The notes beneath the pieces are model-generated. The model saw nothing but the letters and a program-made list of their open reading frames with translations, was not told where the DNA came from and did no database searches. This document shows positions 9,193 through 17,396 of a DNA stretch of 46,496 nucleotides, in pieces; the stretch's first letter is position 1, and every line of letters begins with the position of its first letter. The DNA comes from a candidate division WWE3 bacterium (GTDB lineage: Bacteria; Patescibacteriota; WWE3; UBA101185; UBA10185). The stretch covers positions 1-46,496 of the forward strand of contig JAAZNV010000014.1 of assembly GCA_012798115.1 (NCBI GenBank). Reading direction: 5' to 3'. Position numbers and translations under genes: made by a program.

Positions 9193-10708
9193 AGATAACT
9201 ACCCTAAACTAATATTAGATAAGGCTGTTTCTGATCCGATATTCAGAGAAGCCTTAGTAAGAGAAAACTTTTATTGGTTTATTCTTATATATTTTCCGGA
9301 TTACATAACCTATCCGTTTGCTAAGTTCCACAAGGAGATGGTCTTCTCACTTCAGGAAATTAAAGACAATTTGATAATTGCTGCATTTAGGGGTTCGGGC
9401 AAGTCAACAATTGTATCTTTGACTTATGTTATTTGGTCGATGATCGGAAAACACAATAAACGATTTGTAGTACTTTGCAGCAACACTAGCCGCCAGGCAG
9501 AGCTTTTAATGTTTAACATTAAGAATACCCTGGAAACGCACCCACTACTTAAGGATGATTTGGGACCTTTCTCCGAGTTTTCGGAAGAGTGGAATGTGTC
9601 GTCTTTAGTATTTAAGAAATATGACGCAAAAATCATGGCCATCTCAGTGAACGAAAGCGTAAGAGGTATAAGATACAAAAACCAAAGACCTGATCTGATA
9701 ATTTTGGATGATGTAGAAACCCTAGATTCAGTAAGAACAGAGGAAAACAGAGACAGGCTTAATACATGGTTTGATAGAGACATAATTCCCCTGGGAGACG
9801 AAAAGACAAACATCATAGTTATAGGAACCATAATGACAACAGGTTCCCTAATTCAGACTTTAAACGAAAGGATAAAACTTAAACTTCTGGCAGGTTCGTC
9901 AAAAAGATATCCAATCGTAGACGAAAAGGGAAAGATCCTTTGGCCTGATAGATGGAAAACAAAACAGGATATAGAAAACTACAGAAAAAAGTTTGGAATT
10001 GTAGACAGAACATGGGAAACGGAATACCTGTTAAACGACTATGTTGAGGAAGATCAGATAGTTAAACCTGAGATGATTAAGTACTACGATGAACTGCCCT
10101 TTGGTTCTGCTTATTTCTTAGGTGGCTACATTGGGGTTGATCTTGCAATCTCTATGAAAACGACTGCATCAAAAACAGCTATAGTGGCAGGGTATGCTTT
10201 TAAGATAGATGGTAAAAGTAAATTATACCTTCTGGCTAATCCTGTTAATAAAAGATTAGACAGCCACGAAACTATAGAAGCGATAAAGAATCTGGCTGAT
10301 AGTATGCACTCGGGTAGAAACACTAAAATATTTGTAGAAGATGTTGGGTATCAAAGATCTGTTATTGAAACACTTAACAACGAAGGGTACAACGCCAACC
10401 CGTTTGAAGTAAGAGGGCAGGATAAAGAATCAAGGCTTGAGATTACACTACACAATCTTGTTCAGGGTCTAGTTCTGTTTCCAAAGAAGGGATGTGAGGA
10501 TTTGATCGTTCAGTTGATAAGGTTCAGATTAGAAAAGTTTAAAGACCTGGGAGATGCATACTCCATTGTTGTTATAAAGGCATTTGATGAGCTTAATAAA
10601 GGACCTAGTGTTATATCGGTGCCTTTTAAATGTGTTAAAAACTCAAGTAACTACTTGGATTATGGACACAGACATATACCTAAATTCTCGATCGAATTGC
10701 CTTCTTAG
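9185..10708 (+). CDS. terL: Phage terminase large subunit
   Basis: 507 aa; Walker A AAFRGSGKST, Walker B PDLIILDDVETLD, RuvC-like nuclease motif GYIGVDLAIS and KIFVEDVGYQ. Confidence 0.9.
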   Translation: MLKDNYPKLILDKAVSDPIFREALVRENFYWFILIYFPDYITYPFAKFHKEMVFSLQEIKDNLIIAAFRGSGKSTIVSLTYVIWSMIGKHNKRFVVLCSNTSRQAELLMFNIKNTLETHPLLKDDLGPFSEFSEEWNVSSLVFKKYDAKIMAISVNESVRGIRYKNQRPDLIILDDVETLDSVRTEENRDRLNTWFDRDIIPLGDEKTNIIVIGTIMTTGSLIQTLNERIKLKLLAGSSKRYPIVDEKGKILWPDRWKTKQDIENYRKKFGIVDRTWETEYLLNDYVEEDQIVKPEMIKYYDELPFGSAYFLGGYIGVDLAISMKTTASKTAIVAGYAFKIDGKSKLYLLANPVNKRLDSHETIEAIKNLADSMHSGRNTKIFVEDVGYQRSVIETLNNEGYNANPFEVRGQDKESRLEITLHNLVQGLVLFPKKGCEDLIVQLIRFRLEKFKDLGDAYSIVVIKAFDELNKGPSVISVPFKCVKNSSNYLDYGHRHIPKFSIELPS

Positions 10709-10750
10709 GTCTGGACTTGAACTGGTTTATACGTCATCCATTGTGTTGCA

Positions 10751-12046
10751 ATGGAATCACAACAAACACTCAAATACTGCCTGTATGCAAGAAAAAGCTC
10801 GGAGTCAGATGAACGCCAGGCAATGTCGATTGACTCTCAAATAAAGGAGATGTCTGCTCTGGCTGTAAAAGAGCAACTTCAGATAGTAGATATAAAACAG
10901 GAATCTCACTCGGCTAAAATATCAGGAGCAAGACCTCTTTTCATGGAGATGCTTTCTGATCTGAATAACGAAAAATACAATGCAATTTTAACCTGGGCTC
11001 CAGATAGGTTAAGCAGAAATGCTGGAGATTTAGGATCCTTGGTTGACATGATTGATCAGAAAAAACTTTTAAGAATTAGAACTATCAGCCAATCATTTTC
11101 AGATAACCCTGCTGAGAAATTCCTGCTTATGATTCTTTGCTCACAGGCGAAGTTAGAAAACGACAACCGAGGCTTGAACGTTAAAAGAGGAATAAGAAGC
11201 AAGTGTGAGATGGGTTGGAGACCATGCCCGGCACCTTTGGGCTATATTAATTATTCTCATGCGGGAACAAAGAAGGTAATGCTTGATAAGGAAATAGCAC
11301 CAAAGGTAAAGGAGCTATTCGAGCTTGTTGCAGAAGCAGGCTACAGCGGAAGAGACCTTAAAAGAATGATTGACCGGGAGGGAATATTTAAAAAGCATGC
11401 AGGAAGACAGGTTCCTCTATCCATGATTTATCGAATACTTAAGGCATCTTTCTACTATGGGAGGTTTGAATATCCTGAAGGAAGCGGAAACTGGTATACA
11501 GGCGCTCATGAGCCATTAATCACAAAGGAGCTTTTTGATAAAGTGCAAAAGAAACTTCGGGTTCCTATCAAACCCAAATGGGGTCAGAAATATTTTCTGT
11601 TTAAGGATTTATTTAAATGCGCATATTGTGGAGCAAGCATAGTAGCTGAAGAAAAGTTCAAAATACAGGATAACGGAAATAAACATAGGTACGTTTATTA
11701 TCACTGCACAAAGAAACTTGATTCAACCTGCCCGGAACAATATGTAACTGAAAGTATTATTAGAGATGAGCTTATAAACTACGTAGTTTTTGCTGAAAAG
11801 AAACATCTGGACACCATAAATATCACTCCTGAAATTAAGAAAAGGATGGAAGGTTTTAAGAAAGTGAAAAATCAGGTTCTATCCGAACAGAAAATCGAGA
11901 ACGTTAGCAAAACACTAAAATATTCTGATTACTTCAAATACATAATTATTAACGGAACCAAAGAGGAAAAGGAGATAGTACTAAGCGGATTGAAAACTCC
12001 TCTTTTTATTCATAATAAATCGATTCTATCTCAACCCTTAAACTAA
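10751..12046 (+). CDS. Large serine recombinase (resolvase + recombinase + zinc ribbon)
   Basis: 431 aa; YCLYARKSSESDERQAMSIDSQ, WAPDRLSRNAGD, FKCAYCGASIVAEEK...YYHCTKK. Confidence 0.92.
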   Translation: MESQQTLKYCLYARKSSESDERQAMSIDSQIKEMSALAVKEQLQIVDIKQESHSAKISGARPLFMEMLSDLNNEKYNAILTWAPDRLSRNAGDLGSLVDMIDQKKLLRIRTISQSFSDNPAEKFLLMILCSQAKLENDNRGLNVKRGIRSKCEMGWRPCPAPLGYINYSHAGTKKVMLDKEIAPKVKELFELVAEAGYSGRDLKRMIDREGIFKKHAGRQVPLSMIYRILKASFYYGRFEYPEGSGNWYTGAHEPLITKELFDKVQKKLRVPIKPKWGQKYFLFKDLFKCAYCGASIVAEEKFKIQDNGNKHRYVYYHCTKKLDSTCPEQYVTESIIRDELINYVVFAEKKHLDTINITPEIKKRMEGFKKVKNQVLSEQKIENVSKTLKYSDYFKYIIINGTKEEKEIVLSGLKTPLFIHNKSILSQPLN

Positions 12047-12070
12047 AAAACTTATCCACAATAAACCCAT

Positions 12071-12098
12071 GGGAGAACAGGGACTCGAACCTGCTACC
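12071..12098 (-). other. tRNA 3'-half-like fragment, candidate attachment-site scar
   Basis: Minus strand GGTAGCAGGTTCGAGTCCCTGTTCTCCC has a T-loop TTCGAGT and acceptor-like end, with no 5' half nearby. Confidence 0.45.
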
Positions 12099-12218
12099 AT
12101 TTCAATATTATCAAGCCATTACAACATAAAACGAGGTTCGGATTGAAATTTACGAAGCGAGTTATTTACAAGGTGTAACAAGGCTTTTAAGGCTTTGTGG
12201 TCTCGTAGAAGCACTCTC

Positions 12219-12292
12219 TGGCTGGGGGATAGGGATTCGAACCCCAATAGGCGGGACCAAAACCCGCAGTCCTACCGTTAGACGATCCCCCA
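12219..12292 (-). tRNA. tRNA-Gln(TTG)
   Basis: Cloverleaf TGGGGGATCGTCTAACGGTAGGAC TGCGGG TTTTGGT CCCGC...GGGGTTCGAATCCCTATCCCCCAG + CCA. Confidence 0.92.
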
Positions 12293-12324
12293 ACAATCAT
12301 AACTAGTGGTGTAATTATATAACA

Positions 12325-12364
12325 AAGAGAAAAGGTCTGTACTAAAAAGTAAAGCACAGACCTT
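12325..12364 (-). terminator. Rho-independent terminator
   Basis: AAAGGTCTGT / ACAGACCTTT stem with minus-strand T-rich tail, downstream of the 12370 CDS. Confidence 0.7.
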
Positions 12365-12369
12365 TCTTA

Positions 12370-13032
12370 TTAAACAAGAGAAAGAAGATTATTTATTTGT
12401 TCTTCTCTCCTTTTTAAACCTTGAAGTCTAGCCAAATATCTAGCTAGATACAATAATGGTTTTCCGATCTTGTCATGGATAGAAACATAATCCATAAGCA
12501 AACCATCAAGCCATACATTTCTTTCAAGCTTAGGAGTTTTGTTCCAAACTTTAATTAAAGCCTTTATTTCTCTTCTTAGGATAAACTTAAGTTTATCTTT
12601 TTCTCCTAAAACTTCTGTTGCAGAAAAAAGACCATGCAAGAACCAAGGAAGATCTTTTCTACCTAGATTTTCTGCTATGCTAACAGCTTCTTCTGCACAG
12701 CTTAATGCTTGGACTAAACCACTTCCGTTTAAGTAGAGTTGTTTTCTTGAAAGATTTCTGAGTGCTACTGCTTGACCATTATAGTCTTTAGCTTTTACAG
12801 CAATTTTATAAGCTTTCTGCCATGTTTTTTTAGCTTTTTCTTGGTTGCCGTTATGGTAGTAAGAAAGACCTAAATGGCTTAATACTTCAACAATCTTTTT
12901 ATTGTCTCTCTCAGCAAACAGTAAAGTCTTTTCAAAACATTTTATTGATTGCTTAACGCTTCCTTTTTCTCTTTCTTCAATTCCTAACTTTAACAATTCT
13001 TCATAAGTTGGAATCTTCACAGCCTTTTCCAT
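12370..13032 (-). CDS. TPR-like hypothetical protein
   Basis: Start revised from the track to MEKAVKIPTYEE, preceded by AAAGGAGA. TPR-like repeats; paralogue of next gene. Confidence 0.7.
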   Translation of the reverse strand: MEKAVKIPTYEELLKLGIEEREKGSVKQSIKCFEKTLLFAERDNKKIVEVLSHLGLSYYHNGNQEKAKKTWQKAYKIAVKAKDYNGQAVALRNLSRKQLYLNGSGLVQALSCAEEAVSIAENLGRKDLPWFLHGLFSATEVLGEKDKLKFILRREIKALIKVWNKTPKLERNVWLDGLLMDYVSIHDKIGKPLLYLARYLARLQGLKRREEQINNLLSLV

Positions 13033-13149
13033 TATCTCTCCTTTTTTGTGTTGATACGTTGCTATTATAGCTTCAATAGTCAAATAATCAACTATGAGAT
13101 AAGAAGATAAGATGCTGTGAAGTAAGGAAAAGTTATGCTTGTCTTCTAT

Positions 13150-13788
13150 TTACTGCTCCAAAAGCTTACTTATTTGCTCTATTCTTCTAGATAAATTGAA
13201 CTGTTCAGCAATAATTTTAGCAGTATATAAATCTGCTTTCGTGTTATAAACCTTATATCTATCGATCAAAAGACCAGTTAACCAAACCCATTTAGCTATT
13301 TGATCTTTTGTCTTTTGGCTAATATTATATAAATCTTCGGATTCTTTTAAAAACCAGGATTCTATTTCATCCTTTGAGGAATTATTAGCAATCATTGCAT
13401 CAACAACTCCATGATCAAACCAGACTATATCTTCCCTACTTGATTTAAAAGCTAGCTCCCTAGCTTCTCTTGCAAGATCAATAGCTTTTATTTTGTCTTC
13501 AGTATTAAATTCTGATCTGGATAATTGCCTTAAAGATACTGCTTTATAGGAATCGTTATTCAAGTCTCCAGCTAATTTCTTAGATCTTTCAAACATTTCT
13601 TTAGCTTCTCCATATTTCTTTAAATGCCAAAGAGTTAATCCTTTCTCACCTAAATATGTAAATAGCTGATCAGAATCAAGTTGTGCTTCATCAATCTCAT
13701 TGAACAAACCTAAAGCTTTATTTAAATCTCCTGTTTCTCTTTCATCTCTTGCTATACTTAGTTGTTTTTTAAATTGATCTTTATCCAT
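13150..13788 (-). CDS. TPR-like hypothetical protein
   Basis: 212 aa; shares AVSLRQLSR and VWFDHG-type motifs with neighbour. Confidence 0.75.
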   Translation of the reverse strand: MDKDQFKKQLSIARDERETGDLNKALGLFNEIDEAQLDSDQLFTYLGEKGLTLWHLKKYGEAKEMFERSKKLAGDLNNDSYKAVSLRQLSRSEFNTEDKIKAIDLAREARELAFKSSREDIVWFDHGVVDAMIANNSSKDEIESWFLKESEDLYNISQKTKDQIAKWVWLTGLLIDRYKVYNTKADLYTAKIIAEQFNLSRRIEQISKLLEQ

Positions 13789-13804
13789 ATTAACCTCCTT
13801 GTAA

Positions 13805-13881
13805 TGGTGGGCGATGTAGGGGTCGAACCTACGACCTTTCGGATGTAAACCGAATGCTCTAACCAGCTGAGCTAATCGCCC
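13805..13881 (-). tRNA. tRNA-Val(TAC)
   Basis: GGGCGATTAGCTCAGCTGGTTAGAGC ATTCGG TTTACAT CCGAA...GTAGGTTCGACCCCTACATCGCCCA + CCA. Confidence 0.95.
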
Positions 13882-13921
13882 TAATATTCGTATTTTAACA
13901 ATTTAATTAAGAAATTTCACT

Positions 13922-14335
13922 TCATTTTTCTTTGATTTCAGGATATCTGTCGGGGTTATTCAAATAGTACTTAGTCCATTTATTATCCTTAGTAACACCA
14001 ACACAATCTAAATAAATTCTTTTATCAAACCCTCCTACTCCTTTTCTTTTTTCCTTGAGTAATTTCTTAAACTCCTTATCAGATAATTTAAGGTGATATC
14101 TTAGATAATCAGTAACTTCAATAACATCAACTAACTCTTCTTTAAGCTTATCTATATCTTTTATCTTTAACATTTCTGTAGATTCTTCTACTAATTTTAA
14201 AACTAATTCTTTAATAAACCTCTTTTCACTTAAAACCTTTACACCAACTGGTTTTTCCCCACATTCTTTCATAAGCTCAACTATTCTATCTCTGACAAGC
14301 TTCTTGAAAGAAAAGTACCTCATGGTCTTAGTCAT
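13922..14335 (-). CDS. MazG/HisE-like nucleoside triphosphate pyrophosphohydrolase
   Basis: KKLVRDRIVELM...KLVEESTEMLKIKDIDKLKEELVDVIEV. Confidence 0.75.
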   Translation of the reverse strand: MTKTMRYFSFKKLVRDRIVELMKECGEKPVGVKVLSEKRFIKELVLKLVEESTEMLKIKDIDKLKEELVDVIEVTDYLRYHLKLSDKEFKKLLKEKRKGVGGFDKRIYLDCVGVTKDNKWTKYYLNNPDRYPEIKEK

Positions 14336-14366
14336 ATGGTAATTATATCAGTAACAAACAACTTAG

Positions 14367-15209
14367 CTATTCGTTAATCGTTTTTAAGTTAAAATGAAAA
14401 ATGGGATTGATAATCTCTCCTATTAATATGGTCTTATTGTGTAAAATACTCCTGTTAATCATCGTACCAGTATAATAATCTTGAACTAACATAGCTTGCT
14501 GCTCCAGATTGTACTCCCTAAAAGTTTTTCCATTAGCAATATCATCTCTAAGATTATTTTCATTACCATTGTTATAAAGTGCTTCTACATTCGTGAAATA
14601 CAACCAATAATAATTAATCCACTTTGGTATCCATGCAAGACCAAATCCTTGGCCATCCTGGTATTGCCAGACATGTGTAAGCTCATGGACATAAACAGCG
14701 GTTTTTATTTTATTACATGCATAATCTTTATGAACATAGATATAGTTTCCCCATGTAGAGGCTCTTGCTAACAAAACCTTTGGAAAAGGTACATAACCGT
14801 ATGTATGTATTGAAATTACAGAACCATCAATTCTATCTCCAAAATAAAACAAAGCATCTTTATAGTTGTTAAAACTCGGGCACCTAGAATAAAAATCGTA
14901 TCTCTCAACGATTCCAAGTTTTATCAGAGTTTTTTCTGGTAAAAAAGAGTGATTTGGTGTTAAAGCAAGCAATACGTACTGAAAAGCGATAAAAGTGCTT
15001 ATGAAATACATCACAATATATTTTAAAGATAGTTTTCCCTTCCCTACCACCCAAAAAGTAATGCATACAAATACTAATGCTAAAATGATTGTTAAATTCA
15101 TTGTTAACTTTTCGCTAAACGAAAAGACAATTATACTTACTATTGTTATAACAGAACTAAGGACAAAAAATGCTAACCAATATAAACACAAGGTAAGGGT
15201 TTTCTTCAT
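14367..15209 (-). CDS. Membrane protein with HExxH (HELTH) metallopeptidase-like motif
   Basis: Start revised to MKKTLTLCLYW (track N-terminus runs back into tRNA-Phe); TM segments then AVYVHELTHVWQYQDG. Confidence 0.65.
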   Translation of the reverse strand: MKKTLTLCLYWLAFFVLSSVITIVSIIVFSFSEKLTMNLTIILALVFVCITFWVVGKGKLSLKYIVMYFISTFIAFQYVLLALTPNHSFLPEKTLIKLGIVERYDFYSRCPSFNNYKDALFYFGDRIDGSVISIHTYGYVPFPKVLLARASTWGNYIYVHKDYACNKIKTAVYVHELTHVWQYQDGQGFGLAWIPKWINYYWLYFTNVEALYNNGNENNLRDDIANGKTFREYNLEQQAMLVQDYYTGTMINRSILHNKTILIGEIINPIFHFNLKTINE

Positions 15210-15286
15210 AGTATAGGAAAAGTATATCAGTCTTGTCATAAACAAGGTATCGGAAATCTTTAGATAACCACATAAAAGAGTAGAGT

Positions 15287-15362
15287 TGGTGGGGAGGGTG
15301 GGAGTCGAACCCACATAGCCGGTTTTTCAGACCGGTGCCGTGACCACCTTGGCTACCGCCCC
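15287..15362 (-). tRNA. tRNA-Phe(GAA)
   Basis: GGGGCGGTAGCC... ACCGGT CTGAAAA ACCGGC ...GTGGGTTCGACTCCCACCCTCCCCA + CCA; one acceptor mismatch C5/U68. Confidence 0.88.
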
Positions 15363-15377
15363 ATATTTCATATTCCT

Positions 15378-15454
15378 TGGAGCGACGGACCGGACTCGAA
15401 CCGGCGACCTTCTCCTTGGCAAGGAGACGTTCTAACCAGCTGAACTACCGTCGC
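15378..15454 (-). tRNA. tRNA-Gly(GCC)
   Basis: GCGACGGTAGTTCAGCTGGTTAGAAC GTCTCC TTGCCAA GGAGA...GCCGGTTCGAGTCCGGTCCGTCGCT + CCA. Confidence 0.95.
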
Positions 15455-15498
15455 AAGATAAGATATTATAACATTAGAAAAACTAAATCCTCTATAGA

Positions 15499-17193
15499 CT
15501 ACCAGCTTCCTCCTCCGCCCCCACCGCCTCCGCCACCTGAAGATCCTCCAGAAAAACCAGAAGAAAAACCAGACGAGCTAGAAGTGGGAGTCATAGAAGA
15601 GCGAATGGAGTTAGAAAAGCTATGAGACATTGCAGTAAAAGCATAAACACTAGAAAAATCTTCTCCATCATACCAGTCAGGTTTAATCATATTTAAGTCT
15701 TTAAACCTTTCAGCCCATATCTTTTCTACACCAAATGCAGTTGCATAAGGTAGCAGTTTTTCAAAAAACATTTGATTTTGAGCCTGAAAATCAAGCTTCT
15801 CATCTTGACTTTTAAGAAAATTAAACAACGACTTTGCTTCTGAATACTTCTCTACTCCAATAAGAGTTCTTTTTGCAGATTTTCTACCAAAAACAAGAGA
15901 AGCAATAGCTAATGGAATATTCATAGTAAACACAGAAACTACCCCAAGAGCTATCATTTTTGCTTCTATATTTGATGGTTTCTTCTCAAACATTTGACCA
16001 TCAAGTAACTCATCTTCAATACTTTTCTTAAACTTTTGAACAGACTTCAAAAAAGATTGAGAATCTTTTAAACTTTTAACATTAACTTCATCTTTGTTCT
16101 TGAAGATAATATTTAATATATCTTTCTCAAAACTCTTGATACTAGAATCCTCTAAGTAGTTTTTAGTTTTAATAAGAATGAATTTATTTTTATCTTCATG
16201 CTTAATCTTTAAATAACCTCTTTGAGCAAGATGAATAATAGTACCAGTAAGCTCCTTATGATCTATAGATTTATCAATAATAAAGCCTGTTTCGGCTGGA
16301 GAAAAAACAACCTTGTTTTTGTATTGTGGTGGCTCAAACCATGCTGGAAGTATCTTTTCATGCTTTTTAGTAAACTTCTTTTCCTTAATGGATTCTACTA
16401 AGATCTTTACAGGCAATAAAACAAACCAAAGGAAAGATAAAATTTTAACTATTATTGATGAAATTTGATCAATAAGTCTTGATTTATCTTCTTTAGGCTC
16501 CAAAACATTAACTTGACCTTTAGGAAAAGACACTGCAAATGTTATACCTTCTTTTGCATTTAGTTGCTTACTTGAAGATACTAAAGCACTATTATTTACT
16601 TGATTTATATTTTTAAGACAATCTTGAGATGTACTTCCTTTATATCCTTCATAACAAACTACGTTTAAGAATCTACTATTTATACCCGTGTTAAATTCAA
16701 CCTTTGAAGAAGCAGATAAGATAGGAACTTCCCATTCATTTCCTGTAAAATTCCAGTAAAGCTCATCGTGATCAGAAAAGTAAGTAAGAGCACCTGATAC
16801 TAAGTATCTAATAACATATATGTGTTCTCCAGTTATTAGCTTATCGACATCTCCTATTTTAATAGATAAGTAGCTAGAATTATTTGATGTTGTGTAATTA
16901 TATGCATTTCCCTTTTCATCTATAACAGACTGAACATATGTGTCTAGTTTATATATTTTTCCATCAGAATTTTCTTTAGTTACTGGTATATTTCTGTATA
17001 TCCCATGTTTTTCAAGTGATCCAAAGTCATAGTGAATGTTTTCTTCTACAAGGATAGTTCCATCTTTGTTTATCTTTATGTTTGACTGAAAGTTTTTAAT
17101 GGATTCAGCAAGTGCAGATTTTCCTATACCTTTAGACAAAGATAAAACAAAGGCTAAAGAAAATATTATTAAGTATTTAATATTCCTTTTCAT
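15499..17193 (-). CDS. DUF2207-type membrane protein with Gly-rich C-terminus
   Basis: 564 aa; signal/TM N-terminus, DUF2207-like region (IHYDFGSLEKHGIYRNIPV), terminal GGSSGGGGGGGGGGSW. Confidence 0.85.
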   Translation of the reverse strand: MKRNIKYLIIFSLAFVLSLSKGIGKSALAESIKNFQSNIKINKDGTILVEENIHYDFGSLEKHGIYRNIPVTKENSDGKIYKLDTYVQSVIDEKGNAYNYTTSNNSSYLSIKIGDVDKLITGEHIYVIRYLVSGALTYFSDHDELYWNFTGNEWEVPILSASSKVEFNTGINSRFLNVVCYEGYKGSTSQDCLKNINQVNNSALVSSSKQLNAKEGITFAVSFPKGQVNVLEPKEDKSRLIDQISSIIVKILSFLWFVLLPVKILVESIKEKKFTKKHEKILPAWFEPPQYKNKVVFSPAETGFIIDKSIDHKELTGTIIHLAQRGYLKIKHEDKNKFILIKTKNYLEDSSIKSFEKDILNIIFKNKDEVNVKSLKDSQSFLKSVQKFKKSIEDELLDGQMFEKKPSNIEAKMIALGVVSVFTMNIPLAIASLVFGRKSAKRTLIGVEKYSEAKSLFNFLKSQDEKLDFQAQNQMFFEKLLPYATAFGVEKIWAERFKDLNMIKPDWYDGEDFSSVYAFTAMSHSFSNSIRSSMTPTSSSSGFSSGFSGGSSGGGGGGGGGGSW

Positions 17194-17198
17194 TTCTT

Positions 17199-17285
17199 TG
17201 GTGGGCGGGACAGGACTTGAACCTGCACGGGTTTTACCCCATTAGCTCCTTAGGCTAACGCGTATGCCAATTCCGCCACCCGCCC
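17199..17285 (-). tRNA. tRNA-Leu(AAG)
   Basis: Class II tRNA; anticodon arm TTAGC CTAAGGA GCTAA; long variable arm; encoded CCA. Confidence 0.9.
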
Positions 17286-17396
17286 TAGATAATATGTAGA
17301 TTATACAATAAAATGCTAGTTTAATAATATAAACACAGTTATATAACCAAAAAGGCTATAATATTATTACTTAAAAAGTAGACTTAAACTTATGAA

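Larger units (their letters stand above)
7449..12098 (+). mobile_element. Phage-derived island: ParB-methylase, TerS-like, TerL, serine recombinase
   Basis: Four overlapping or closely spaced plus-strand phage-type genes without capsid/tail genes, ending near a tRNA 3' fragment. Left boundary uncertain. Confidence 0.65.

Noticed and set aside
9424-9831. 135-aa minus-strand ORF inside terL
   Set aside because: Antisense shadow ORF of a well-supported terminase gene.
10584-10844. 86-aa plus-strand ORF bridging terL and the recombinase
   Set aside because: Out-of-frame overlap of both genes, no family features.
15377-15625. 82-aa plus-strand ORF MERRTGLEPATFSLARRRSNQLNYRR...PPPPPPPPPP
   Set aside because: Antisense read-through of tRNA-Gly and the Gly-rich end of the DUF2207 gene; a classic spurious tRNA-derived ORF.
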